Below, in pieces: positions 1 to 8,235 of a stretch of 64,000 nucleotides of DNA. The stretch spans positions 48,961 to 112,960 of the forward strand of contig JAAYNJ010000019.1 in assembly GCA_012520915.1 (NCBI GenBank). The letters run 5' to 3'. The notes under the pieces were generated by a model, which did no database searches, was not told the origin of the DNA, and worked only from the letters and a program-made list of their open reading frames with translations. Numbering within the stretch: position 1 is the first letter of the stretch; every line of letters begins with the position of its first letter. This DNA comes from Oscillospiraceae bacterium (GTDB lineage: Bacteria > Bacillota > Clostridia > Oscillospirales > Ruminococcaceae). Both the position numbers and the translations under genes were made by a program.

Positions 1-3000
1 GCCGGAAATTTCAAGAATTATGTATTTTTAACCGAGAAGAAACTAAAAGAAAGTGAAAAAGCGATTAAAGAGGTATTAGAAGAGGGCAAAACCGCAGTTG
101 TTTTTCTCACCCTTCAGGATTTACAGGGTGAAGAAAAAAAAGATAAACATAGGGAGGTCTTTGAAAGTCAGATTGACCTTCTGATAGTGGACGAAACCCA
201 TTTCGGAGCAAGGGCTGAATCTTTTGGCGCTGTCCTAATGGTAAGCAAATCTGAGCAAAAATACCTTACCAAATTAGAGGACGAATGCGTATTGCAAGAT
301 GAAGCTGATGAAGTAATTAAGACTTTGAATTCAAAAGTCCGGATTCACCTATCCGGAACTCCGTATAGGATTTTGATGGGAGGCGAATTTCAGGAAGATG
401 ATATAATCTCCTTTGTTCAATTTCCGGATATTGTTAATGAGAAAGAAAAATGGGATGAAGAAAACTTAATGAAGGATGGTGTGGAAGAATGGGATAACCC
501 ATATTATGGATTTCCACAGATGATAAGATTCGCTTTTATGCCTAACGAATCTTCTATTGAAAAAATGAGAGCTCTTAAAGAGTCCGGAGTATCTATAGGA
601 CTAACTGGATTGTTCAGTCCCCAAAGTATTAGAAAAGACAATAGAGAAAATAAGCACAGGAAATTTATTAATGAAAATGAGGTTTTGGCTTTATTAAAAG
701 CAATCGATGGCACAGAACAAGATGAGAATATTTTTCCTTTTTTAGATTATGACAAAATTAAAAAAGGCCAAATGTGTAGGCATATGGTTATGGTTTTACC
801 ACGCTGTGCTTCATGCGATGCTATGGAAGAACTATTAATCCAAAATAAAGAGAATTTTAAGCATCTCGGAGAATATCAAATTGTAAATATTTCTGGACTA
901 GACGCTCACAATAAATATCCCGAACCGTCTGACATTAAGAGAACGATTAAACAGTTAGAAAAAGAAAATAAAAAGACTATTACCTTAACTGTAAATCGCA
1001 TGTTAACGGGATCAACTGTTGAAGAATGGGATACGATGATTTTTCTGAAAGATACTGCATCGCCACAAGAATATGATCAGGCGATTTTTAGGCTTCAAAA
1101 CCAATTTATTAGGACTTTATACAGTGAAGCGGGTGCTATTAAAGAAAATAAGAAACCTCAAACTTTATTGGTAGACTTTAGTCCCCATAGGTTATTTAGT
1201 TTGCAAGAACAGAAGTCCTTGATTTTTAACGCAAATATAGAAGAAAGAGGTAATTTGCGATTAAAAGAAAGAATAGATGAAGAATTACACATATCTCCTG
1301 TAATAACTATGAATCAAAACCAGATTCAAAGAGTCAAAGCAACAGATATTTTAAAACATATAAGCCAATATAACAGTGAAAGAAGTATATCTGATGAAGT
1401 AACGGATATACCATTTGATTTTGCTTTATTGAATAATGAATTAATTAAAGAGATAATAGCAAGACAAGCTGACTTTAACTCTAAAGAGGGTTTATCATTT
1501 GATGTGCATGAAGGGGAAGAAAGAGATTTAGATGTGGATAAAACAACTCCAGAGATAGATGATTCGCCTGCGCCTTCTGATTCAAAAGAAGATTATGAAG
1601 GATATGAAGAAGAGGAGATTGATTTCTGCAAGAAATTCCAAACATACTATCAAAGAATATTGTTTTATACATTTTTAATTGACAAACAGATATATTCTCT
1701 AGATGACATTATTAAAAGCATTCCTGAAGAAAATAATAAAAGAATACTGAAAAACCTTGGATTACGTGAAGATGTTCTAATTGAAATAGCTAAGCACATG
1801 GATCCATTTGTTAGAAATGCTCTGGATTACAAGATTCAGAATATATCTAACCTGTCTTTTGATGAGACAAAGACTGCTCTAGAAAGAGCAGAAACATCTT
1901 TAAATAAGTTTAATAGGTTATCAGAATCTGAAATAATCACTCCTAAATCTACATGTGATGAAATGGTTGCGCTCATCCCGGAAGATGGGTTTAAGAGAAT
2001 TTTAGAGAATGGAGAAGTGTTTTTAGATATAGCAAGTAAGGCGGCAGAGTATCCGGTAGCTATTTATAAGAGGCTAATTGGATTAGGATATAAACATGAT
2101 GAAATAAAAGACAGAATATTCGCTATCCCGACTTCTCCTCCTGCATATGAATTGACAAGAAAGTTTTACGAGATATTAGGACTTAATACGGACAATATAG
2201 CTAAAGAGTTTACGTCATACGATTTATTGGATATAAAAGACGAAAAGGCTAATATCGACTACGACAGGGTGAGTTTACTGCTTAGACAGAATAAACCCTT
2301 TAATGAAATAACTCTTAAAGAAGATATAAACGAGGGAGGTGAGAGGGTGAAGTTTGGAGCAGTGGTAGGCAATCCGCCATATAATGTAAGAGATGGAGGT
2401 GCAGCAGCAAGTGCAAAACCTATCTATCATGAGTTTGTTTTATTATCAAAAAAAATTTCGACTAATTATATGTCTTTTGTAACTCCTACTCGTTGGTTTG
2501 CAGGAGGTAAGGGGCTGGATTCATTTAGAGACCAAATGCTTTCAGATAATACTATTCGAGAATTGCATGATGTGCTAACTCCAGAGGATATTTTTCCTGG
2601 AACTAACAATAGAGGCGGTATATGTTATTATTTAATGGATAGCGAAAAAATATCTAATGTTGTAAGGGTTGTCACACATAGGAATAATAAAATTGTTTAC
2701 GATAAATTAAGAACGATGAAGCAAAAAGGGATAGACATTTTTATTAGAGATTCAATAGGTGTTTTAATAGCTGAAAAGATATTTAAGTTAGAACATAAAA
2801 GCTTTTCTGATATTGTTTCTTCGAGAAAACCATTTGGACTGGAAGGTAACTTAATTAATAGTACCTTATTTAAAAAATCTAAAAAGGGACTTTTGAATCC
2901 GGTTAAATGCTACGGGAAGGCAAATGCAGTAGGATTTATTGAAAAAGAACTAATTACTAAAAACATATCCTGGATAGATTCTTGGAAGGTATATGCTCCT

Positions 3001-3369
3001 TATGCTAATAACATAGGAACAGAATTGAATGACGATAATCAAAATAGTTTTGTTGGAGAGCCATCTTCAGCTTCTACAGAGACCTTCCTTGTATTTGGAG
3101 CAGACTTGGACTTGTCGGAAACATCGGCTAATTATTTATCTAAATATATGAAAACAAAGTTTGCAAGGTTTTTGCATGGACTATCTAAGATAAGTCAACA
3201 TGGTACTAAACAAACATATAGATTTGTTCCAATGCAGGATTTCACGAGCTCATCAGATATTGTTTGGTCTAAATCTATTGATGAAGTCGACGAACAACTT
3301 TTTGATAAGTATGGACTTACAGAAGAAGAAAAAACACACATAAAGACTTCGATTAAAAAAATGGATTAG
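1..3369 (+). CDS. Helicase/N6-adenine methylase restriction-modification protein, 5' end missing
   Basis: The frame is open to the left window edge, so the N-terminus is missing; 1122 codons are visible. The first part is a superfamily 2 helicase: the Walker B/DExH box reads VDETHFG near visible residues 63-69, followed by SGTPYR (motif III region) and a second RecA-like half. From about residue 650 an Eco57I-type methylase follows: FLDIASKA is a plausible divergent SAM-binding motif I, and GNPPYN near residue 790 is catalytic motif IV of N6-adenine methylases. The C-terminal ~300 residues are probably target recognition. A helicase and methylase in one chain is known from type ISP/IIG-like enzymes, where a nuclease domain would lie upstream, outside the window. 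The stop is probably premature: adding one A to the seven-A run at 3355-3361 would extend the protein by about 18 residues to 3419. It probably restricts unmodified phage DNA. Confidence 0.8.
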   Translation, partial: AGNFKNYVFLTEKKLKESEKAIKEVLEEGKTAVVFLTLQDLQGEEKKDKHREVFESQIDLLIVDETHFGARAESFGAVLMVSKSEQKYLTKLEDECVLQDEADEVIKTLNSKVRIHLSGTPYRILMGGEFQEDDIISFVQFPDIVNEKEKWDEENLMKDGVEEWDNPYYGFPQMIRFAFMPNESSIEKMRALKESGVSIGLTGLFSPQSIRKDNRENKHRKFINENEVLALLKAIDGTEQDENIFPFLDYDKIKKGQMCRHMVMVLPRCASCDAMEELLIQNKENFKHLGEYQIVNISGLDAHNKYPEPSDIKRTIKQLEKENKKTITLTVNRMLTGSTVEEWDTMIFLKDTASPQEYDQAIFRLQNQFIRTLYSEAGAIKENKKPQTLLVDFSPHRLFSLQEQKSLIFNANIEERGNLRLKERIDEELHISPVITMNQNQIQRVKATDILKHISQYNSERSISDEVTDIPFDFALLNNELIKEIIARQADFNSKEGLSFDVHEGEERDLDVDKTTPEIDDSPAPSDSKEDYEGYEEEEIDFCKKFQTYYQRILFYTFLIDKQIYSLDDIIKSIPEENNKRILKNLGLREDVLIEIAKHMDPFVRNALDYKIQNISNLSFDETKTALERAETSLNKFNRLSESEIITPKSTCDEMVALIPEDGFKRILENGEVFLDIASKAAEYPVAIYKRLIGLGYKHDEIKDRIFAIPTSPPAYELTRKFYEILGLNTDNIAKEFTSYDLLDIKDEKANIDYDRVSLLLRQNKPFNEITLKEDINEGGERVKFGAVVGNPPYNVRDGGAAASAKPIYHEFVLLSKKISTNYMSFVTPTRWFAGGKGLDSFRDQMLSDNTIRELHDVLTPEDIFPGTNNRGGICYYLMDSEKISNVVRVVTHRNNKIVYDKLRTMKQKGIDIFIRDSIGVLIAEKIFKLEHKSFSDIVSSRKPFGLEGNLINSTLFKKSKKGLLNPVKCYGKANAVGFIEKELITKNISWIDSWKVYAPYANNIGTELNDDNQNSFVGEPSSASTETFLVFGADLDLSETSANYLSKYMKTKFARFLHGLSKISQHGTKQTYRFVPMQDFTSSSDIVWSKSIDEVDEQLFDKYGLTEEEKTHIKTSIKKMD

Positions 3370-3463
3370 ACCAGGAAGAAATTGACTTTATTGAAAGCAA
3401 AATCCAGCCGATGGAATGAATAATCGTTAAAGCTTAAAGAATGAAGTTTTAAGATTACACAGT

Positions 3464-3491
3464 AACCCGAGGAAATATAACCCCTCGGGTT
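3464..3491 (+). terminator. Rho-independent terminator after the restriction gene
   Basis: AACCCGAGG pairs with CCTCGGGTT across a short AT loop and is followed by TTGAATTTT. It lies just downstream of both the actual and the frameshift-restored stop. The rest of 3492-3736 is AT-rich and shows no gene. Confidence 0.7.
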
Positions 3492-3736
3492 TGAATTTTA
3501 AATTCTTTAAACTCACTTTTGCAATGGGCAGTCTAATTTCTACTCTTCTGCTCAGATTGGAGTTTATATAGAAGCAAACTAAAATGAATTATATTTATTG
3601 TATTCGTAGCATATGGAGAAAAACAAAAAAGTATTTATAATTACAATATAACTACTCTGATATCTTTTATCTTTACACTGTTAGATTCCCTACCTTAACA
3701 ATATTTAGATATGATTTTTAATGAAATGATTAATCT

Positions 3737-3766
3737 TTGAATTTTGTAGGATAAAAATGATATAGA
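3737..3766 (+). promoter_or_regulatory. Candidate sigma-A promoter of the CBASS operon
   Basis: TTGAAT and TATAGA are separated by 18 bp, with the CD-NTase start 25 bp downstream. The match to consensus is moderate. Confidence 0.45.
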
Positions 3767-3791
3767 GGTTAAACAACAATAGGAGCAAATT

Positions 3792-4748
3792 ATGAAGTTC
3801 TCAGAAGAACAACTTAAATGGTATGCTGAACCAATAAGTGATACAGAAGATGAGCAATGCAAAAATGCTGTTCGTATGGTCGGAGATGCATTAAAAGAAT
3901 TAGGGTTTAGAGATAAAGACTCTATCCGAAGAGCGTATGATGATTCTTCATCTTATGAATTAAGAATGTTAGGAGCTAACGGCTATGATGTAAAGATTTT
4001 TATGCAAGGCTCTTATGCTAACAACACTAATGTGAGAGGATATAGTGATGTAGACATTGCCGTAGTACAGGAAGATATATTTCAAACAGAATATAGGATT
4101 GGAGCTGGTGATGATAATTATGGCATTGTAAGCGCAGGCCGAAAAGATAGATCTTTTAAAGATGTAGTGGAAGAAGCCTTGATTAAAAAGTTTGGGGATG
4201 ACGTAGAAAGAAAAAACAAATCGATAAAAATTTATGGCAATAATTATCGTAAAGATGCAGATTCAGTTCCGGCTATGAGATATAGAAATTATTCGATGGA
4301 TTATAGTAATAACATAGATAATTATATCCCGGGCATTATTATTGTTCCTGACTATGGTGAAAGAATTATTAATTATCCCGAAGTTCACCTAAAAAATGGC
4401 ATAGAAAAAAATAAAAGTACAAATTATTATTTTAAAAAAATGGTTAGGATAGCAAAAGAAATGAGATGCCAGATGGAGGAAAAGGGATATAATTATGCAA
4501 AAAAAGCGACCTCTTTTAATGTAGAGTGTTTATTATGGAACATTCCTGATGGTGAATTTTTAAAACATGATAGCTACAGAATGAAATTTAAAAATATCGT
4601 TGACTACTTATATATAACTAGACTATTCATGTTTTACTTCAAGGAGGTTAATGACATAAAATACATAGGAGAAGATGATAAAGAAAGAGAGCGTGTGTGT
4701 AAAGGATTTATAGAAGAACTAGAGAGGTTTTATGAATATGAATTCTAA
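3792..4748 (+). CDS. CD-NTase (CBASS cyclic oligonucleotide synthase)
   Basis: This 318-residue protein has the polymerase-beta-like core of cGAS/DncV-like nucleotidyltransferases: G73-S74 in MQGSYANN, then D86 and D88 in YSDVDIAVV as two metal-binding acidic residues, and a third probable acidic residue D157 in DADSVPAM. On phage infection such enzymes make a cyclic di- or trinucleotide that switches on a partner effector. The partner is encoded directly downstream and overlaps by 17 bp, so the two genes form a minimal two-gene (type I) CBASS operon; no Cap2/Cap3 ubiquitin-like or HORMA/TRIP13 genes are present. The start is the ATG 6 bp after AGGAGC. I cannot tell the clade or the nucleotide product from sequence alone. 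Base composition is AT-rich, like the preceding restriction gene and unlike the ICE backbone. Confidence 0.85.
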   Translation: MKFSEEQLKWYAEPISDTEDEQCKNAVRMVGDALKELGFRDKDSIRRAYDDSSSYELRMLGANGYDVKIFMQGSYANNTNVRGYSDVDIAVVQEDIFQTEYRIGAGDDNYGIVSAGRKDRSFKDVVEEALIKKFGDDVERKNKSIKIYGNNYRKDADSVPAMRYRNYSMDYSNNIDNYIPGIIIVPDYGERIINYPEVHLKNGIEKNKSTNYYFKKMVRIAKEMRCQMEEKGYNYAKKATSFNVECLLWNIPDGEFLKHDSYRMKFKNIVDYLYITRLFMFYFKEVNDIKYIGEDDKERERVCKGFIEELERFYEYEF

Positions 4749-5283
4749 TATGAAATCTTTGGTAAAATTTTCAGGATATATATCTTTAATCGTTTACTTT
4801 TGTTTAGTTATACTGAAAAAGCCTATTGATTTAATAGAGTATATTGAGTTGCTTTCTGAATCAGTGGGATTAGTAATATTTATAGTTTTAACATATGAAA
4901 AGTGGTTGTGGAGGTTTAACCCGTTGATTAAAACTCCTAAGTTTAAAAAAGAGTATTCTGGACTTTTAAAATATAATTATGGTGGAACCCTAGGTGAGAA
5001 GGAAGTTGAAATTTCTATTAAACAAACCCTACTATCTACAAGAATTAAAATTAAAACGGATGAAATCATTAGTAAAAGTATTACAAGTGAAATGTTAGAA
5101 GAAGATGGAGAATATGTTTTATACTACTCTTATAAAACCAATCCGTTGAGCGAGTATAGTGATAAGAACCCCATTCAGTTTGGAACTTGTCGACTCTTGA
5201 TAGACGACGTTGAACAGTTCCAAGGTCAATATTGGACCAGCAGCAAAACGATAGGAGATTTATATTTCAAAGCAAAAATATAA
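4732..5283 (+). CDS. Cap15-like CBASS effector (two TM helices plus beta-rich domain)
   Basis: This 183-residue protein has two hydrophobic helices near residues 12-30 and 43-60. A soluble, strand-rich domain follows, with alternating hydrophobic/polar stretches and few helices. That architecture, next to a CD-NTase, is that of the SMODS-associated two-TM beta-barrel effector family (Cap15), which binds the cyclic nucleotide through the barrel, oligomerises in the inner membrane and disrupts it to kill the infected cell. The start lies inside the upstream gene (17 bp overlap), which implies translational coupling. Identification rests on topology and context rather than on a catalytic motif, since Cap15 has none. 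Other small two-TM effectors such as S-4TM or SLATT types fit less well. Confidence 0.75.
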   Translation: MNMNSNMKSLVKFSGYISLIVYFCLVILKKPIDLIEYIELLSESVGLVIFIVLTYEKWLWRFNPLIKTPKFKKEYSGLLKYNYGGTLGEKEVEISIKQTLLSTRIKIKTDEIISKSITSEMLEEDGEYVLYYSYKTNPLSEYSDKNPIQFGTCRLLIDDVEQFQGQYWTSSKTIGDLYFKAKI

Positions 5284-5371
5284 TAGAATACAATATTTAG
5301 ATTTATCAAAGCATTTAGGTTAATAAGGGAATAAACAGAGACTAAATTTGAATTTATATTAATGTAAAAGA

Positions 5372-5402
5372 GGGAAGGTTATTAGTATAATACTTCCTTT
5401 TA
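5372..5402 (+). terminator. Terminator after the CBASS operon
   Basis: GGAAG pairs with CTTCC across an AT-rich loop that can pair partly, followed by TTTTAT. It is a weak hairpin but sits where expected. Confidence 0.5.
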
Positions 5403-5488
5403 TCGTACTGTTACTTCTATTTTCGTCGTCGTTTGTCGTTTATGGGCTTTTGTATAGTTTGGATAGTGAATTATGCGGGGCGGTGGCG

Positions 5489-5815
5489 ATGGATAAGAAG
5501 AACAGTTTTATACTTTATACGGATTATAAGGAGCATATATCGAGGCTGGACGACAGGGAAGCGAGGAGGCTTTTTAAGGCGATATTTTCGCATGTTTCGG
5601 GAGAGGAAACTTTGGAACTCGGCGCAGAGGGGGCTATGGCTTTTTCTTTTATAAAGGCGCAGCTCGACAGGGATAAAAAGAAATACTTTGAAATATGCGA
5701 GAAGAGGAGGGAGTCCGGCAAACTGGGAGGCCGTCCTCCCAAACCCAAACAGGAAGCGGACGATCCTATAAACAGGTATTTTGATTATTTGCATAAGATA
5801 AGGGAGAAGAGGTAA
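5489..5815 (+). CDS. DUF6291-like phage-associated protein
   Basis: This 108-residue protein begins MDKKNSFILYTDYKEHI, contains the segment LDDREARRLFKAIFSH, and ends with KYFEICEKRRESGKLGGRP and a basic tail. This pattern is familiar from small proteins in phage and prophage replication modules (DUF6291). I placed the start at 5489 because that methionine begins the conserved part; an upstream in-frame start at 5450 would only add unrelated residues. It stands alone here, between the CBASS operon and a repeat block, so it is probably a prophage relic. Its molecular function is unknown; the basic, Gly-rich C-terminus could contact nucleic acid. Confidence 0.6.
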   Translation: MDKKNSFILYTDYKEHISRLDDREARRLFKAIFSHVSGEETLELGAEGAMAFSFIKAQLDRDKKKYFEICEKRRESGKLGGRPPKPKQEADDPINRYFDYLHKIREKR

Positions 5816-5847
5816 AGCAATAAAAAGGGGGGCTTATATTTATTTTT

Positions 5848-6140
5848 CCCTCCCCCCGTCGTCAGGACAAACTGCGCTTCGATGTTTTTTCACTCCCCCC
5901 GTCGTCAGGACAAACTGCGCTTCGCTAATCCCTCCCCCCGGTTCAGGCTTCGCCTTCACCACCCCCCTCGTACCTGTACTCTGTGAGTACCTGTGCCCTG
6001 TGGGTATGAGTGGGGCTTTATAATTTACGCTTAAACTTCGCTGCCAACCTGTTGCGGGTTTTTCCCCTCGCCTCGTCCCTGTACCCTCTGGGGCACTTTG
6101 CCCTGTGGGTACCTGTACTCTGTGAGTATGAGTGGAGCTT
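5848..6140 (+). repeat. Dispersed repeat block A (C-rich hairpin units with 17-bp tandem inserts)
   Basis: Three to four copies of a C-rich unit occur here: CCTCCCCCC, then a CGTCGTCAGGACAAACTG-like segment or a cggctc/gccgac stem, ending in a G-rich arm and a T-run (GGGGCTTT). Inside the arm near 5970-6010 and 6080-6130 are tandem variants of CTGTGCCCTGTGGGTAC and CTGTACTCTGTGAGTAC. Related blocks lie at 7.4-7.9, 47.5-47.8, 50.0-50.7, 52.8-53.3 and 55.7-55.9 kb. The copies contain no coding sequence I would trust. Confidence 0.75.
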
Positions 6141-6153
6141 TTTTATATAAAAC

Positions 6154-6176
6154 AAAAAAGCTCCCTTAATGGGAGC
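6154..6176 (-). terminator. Terminator of the Fic gene
   Basis: GCTCCC-TTAAT-GGGAGC hairpin; on the minus strand it is followed by six T residues. It lies about 55 bp after the Fic stop codon. Confidence 0.85.
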
Positions 6177-6231
6177 TTATTAAACGTATATATTTTTCAG
6201 ATGTTGTCTGCGAGGCGGAAGTGCTCTCTGA

Positions 6232-7296
6232 TTAGCTGATACTATCGGCTCTGATGTAATATGTGCTTCGGCCGGCTCCTTGTTTTATAATCTTTCCTTC
6301 GTCAGTCAGCCTTTTCAGCGCGGCCAGGGCGGACGACCTTCCGATACTCGGACAATGCGCAGCAACCTCCGCGCCGGTAAATCTGCCGACCCTTTCCTCA
6401 ACATATTTCTTTACAATGTCATAGGCGGTACTGCCGACCCCGGCCTTTCCCATCAATGCGACGCGGTTTTCAAACTCCGTATAGCAGGCAAGAATTACTT
6501 TCAGCATATATCGGATAAACGGCACCGTATTGTTCTTTCCCTCATGCCATCCGACATTTACCGTCTCCAGGACATCGTAATAACGATCCTTGGTCTTTTC
6601 AATTTGTTTTTCAATACTGATATACTTTCCGACTCCGTAGCCGTTTTTGTAAAGCAGCAAAAGCGTCAACAGACGGCTCATTCTTCCGTTTCCGTCATTA
6701 AACGGATGTATGCAGAGAAAATCGGCGATAAAACAGGGTATCAGGATTAACGCGTCAATTCTTTCTTTCGCAAGCGCCTGCTCATACGCTTCGCACAACG
6801 CATCCATTGCCGCAGGCGTCTCATTCGGGGTAACAGGTATGAAACGGGTGACGCTCGTCCCGTCGGTCCTTGTTTCGTTGATATAGTTCTGAATATTTTT
6901 AAAACTGCCGGCATGAGATGCTCCGGCACGACGCAACAAATCACGGTGAAGCTGTAAAATATACGAAGGGCGTATAGGAATATATTCACTGCTCTCATGA
7001 ATGGTATTAAGGACATCGCGATAACCCATAATCTCATTCTCGTCACGGTTTCTCGGCGTCGTCTTTTCTTCGAAGAGCTGTTTCATGCGGGCGCCGGTTG
7101 TAACGATGCCCTCAATCCTATTGGAAGCCTCGGTACTCTGTATTTTTGCAATCTCTGTCAAACGATCCAATTCTACCGGCTTTTGGCTGATGAACATATC
7201 CTGTCTGCCTTTGCGCTCATGAATTTTTGCAACAAGATTTAAAATATCCGTCGGCCATTTTTGTTCCGCCAGCTTGTTATAATCAAAACTTCTCAT
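6232..7296 (-). CDS. Fic-domain protein (probable AMP transferase) with class II inhibitory motif
   Basis: This 354-residue protein has the core Fic motif HPFNDGNGRMSR, in which the His is the catalytic base and the Gly/Asn loop holds the nucleotide phosphates. N-terminal to it, EASNRIEGI matches the (S/T)xxxE(G/N) autoinhibitory helix signature, whose Glu blocks ATP binding; this makes it a class II, self-inhibited Fic protein. The C-terminal ~60 residues look like a winged helix (ALAALKRLTDEGKIIKQGAGRSTYY). Such proteins usually AMPylate a protein target; the target here is unknown. It is monocistronic with its own terminator and is flanked on both sides by dispersed repeats. Its composition fits the chromosome rather than the ICE. 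Confidence 0.88.
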   Translation of the reverse strand: MRSFDYNKLAEQKWPTDILNLVAKIHERKGRQDMFISQKPVELDRLTEIAKIQSTEASNRIEGIVTTGARMKQLFEEKTTPRNRDENEIMGYRDVLNTIHESSEYIPIRPSYILQLHRDLLRRAGASHAGSFKNIQNYINETRTDGTSVTRFIPVTPNETPAAMDALCEAYEQALAKERIDALILIPCFIADFLCIHPFNDGNGRMSRLLTLLLLYKNGYGVGKYISIEKQIEKTKDRYYDVLETVNVGWHEGKNNTVPFIRYMLKVILACYTEFENRVALMGKAGVGSTAYDIVKKYVEERVGRFTGAEVAAHCPSIGRSSALAALKRLTDEGKIIKQGAGRSTYYIRADSIS

Positions 7297-7409
7297 AAAA
7301 GCACCTTTTGTCCGAAAACCCTGTTTCGTCCAATTTTAGTTAATTTTGGACGAAAAATCAATATATTGGATGAAAAACATATTTTAACCTTTTCTTTACT
7401 TACCTTCAC

Positions 7410-7604
7410 TTGTCAGGGCAAACTGCGCTTTGTTCAAATGCAGTTCCTTTATTATCCCTCCCCCCGGCTCGGCTTCGCCGACCCACCCCCCTCGTACCCA
7501 CTGGGCACAGGTCTGAGGGGGGCTTTTTTGGCTCACTCCCCCCGGCTCGACTCCGCAGACCCACCCCCCTCGAAATCTGAGGGGGGCTTTGTAGCTATTC
7601 GCTA
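7410..7604 (+). repeat. Dispersed repeat block B1
   Basis: Two consecutive C-rich hairpin units (CCTCCCCCCGGCTCGGC... and CTCCCCCCGGCTCGAC...), each closing with a GAGGGGGGCTTT arm, preceded by a variant of the CAGGGCAAACTGCGCTT leader. Each unit can fold as a terminator-like stem-loop ending in T residues. The open frames that cross this block consist only of repeat sequence. Confidence 0.75.
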
Positions 7605-7615
7605 AAGCTAAAACC

Positions 7616-7860
7616 TTTTCCTGAGGCTCCCTCTGACCGAGGGAGCTGGTTTCGAAGAAACCTGAGGGAGAGATAAACACTAAACTTCATCTCTATTTCA
7701 AGCGTTAATCTATGATTTAGCCTTTCGCTTTCCCACCCTAATCGTCAGGACAGACTGCGCTTCGCTAATCCCTCCCCCCGGCTCGGCTCCGCCGACCCAC
7801 CCCCCCACACCCACAGGTGCCCACAGGGTATAGGTTATCTGAGGGGGGCTTTTTTGTGCT
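7616..7860 (+). repeat. Dispersed repeat block B2 (GGGAGCTGG hairpin plus C-rich unit)
   Basis: It starts with GGCTCCCTC...GAGGGAGCTGG, a stem around TTTCGAAGAAA, then a conserved tail (GAGAGATAAACACTAAAC...TTCAAGC) also found at about 47.5-47.67 and 50.16-50.28 kb. It continues into another C-rich unit with an ACAGGTGCCCACAGGG insert and a GAGGGGGGCTTTTTT arm at about 7843. This is the last chromosomal repeat before the ICE. Confidence 0.75.
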
Positions 7861-8048
7861 TTTTCTTTCTATCGAGAAGTCCGAAGAAAAAACCGCCCTG
7901 TCAGGCGCGCTGACATAAGAAAACATGAGAGAATGCAGTAAAATCAAGAGTTTTCTATGGCAGCGGGCAAACGGGGCAAAATCAAAAATCGAATAATCAA
8001 GCGATAAAGGGGTGTTTCCACAAGAAGCATCCCTTTTCGCATTTGCCT

Positions 8049-8088
8049 GCGGCATAGATTTTCTATTAGAAGTCTATGCCGCTTTTTT
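8049..8088 (+). terminator. Strong hairpin with T-run upstream of the ICE replication gene
   Basis: GCGGCATAGA pairs with TCTATGCCGC and is followed by six T residues. Lying about 150 bp before the first ICE gene, it either insulates the element from chromosomal read-through or acts as a leader attenuator. The remainder of 7861-8235 has no gene. Confidence 0.75.
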
Positions 8089-8235
8089 CATGCCTACCGT
8101 TACGCATTGGGCGGCATTTCTGTCTTGCTGTAAGCAGTTTTCCGAGCGCAATTGCGACCGGCTAAGGGCTTTATACCTTTTCCCTCAAAATCGCTGTTCT
8201 ATTGCGTAACAGAAAAATTATGAGGAGGTGACACT

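Noticed and set aside
5433..5654. 73-codon frame overlapping the DUF6291-like gene
   Set aside because: Out of frame with a recognisable protein; no ribosome site.
7261..7605. Open frame of 114 codons on the plus strand
   Set aside because: It runs through the C-rich dispersed repeat units and the Fic start; no ribosome site or protein pattern.
5848..7860. Possible CRISPR array in the repeat blocks
   Set aside because: Units vary in length and spacing and lack regular unique spacers; no cas genes are near.
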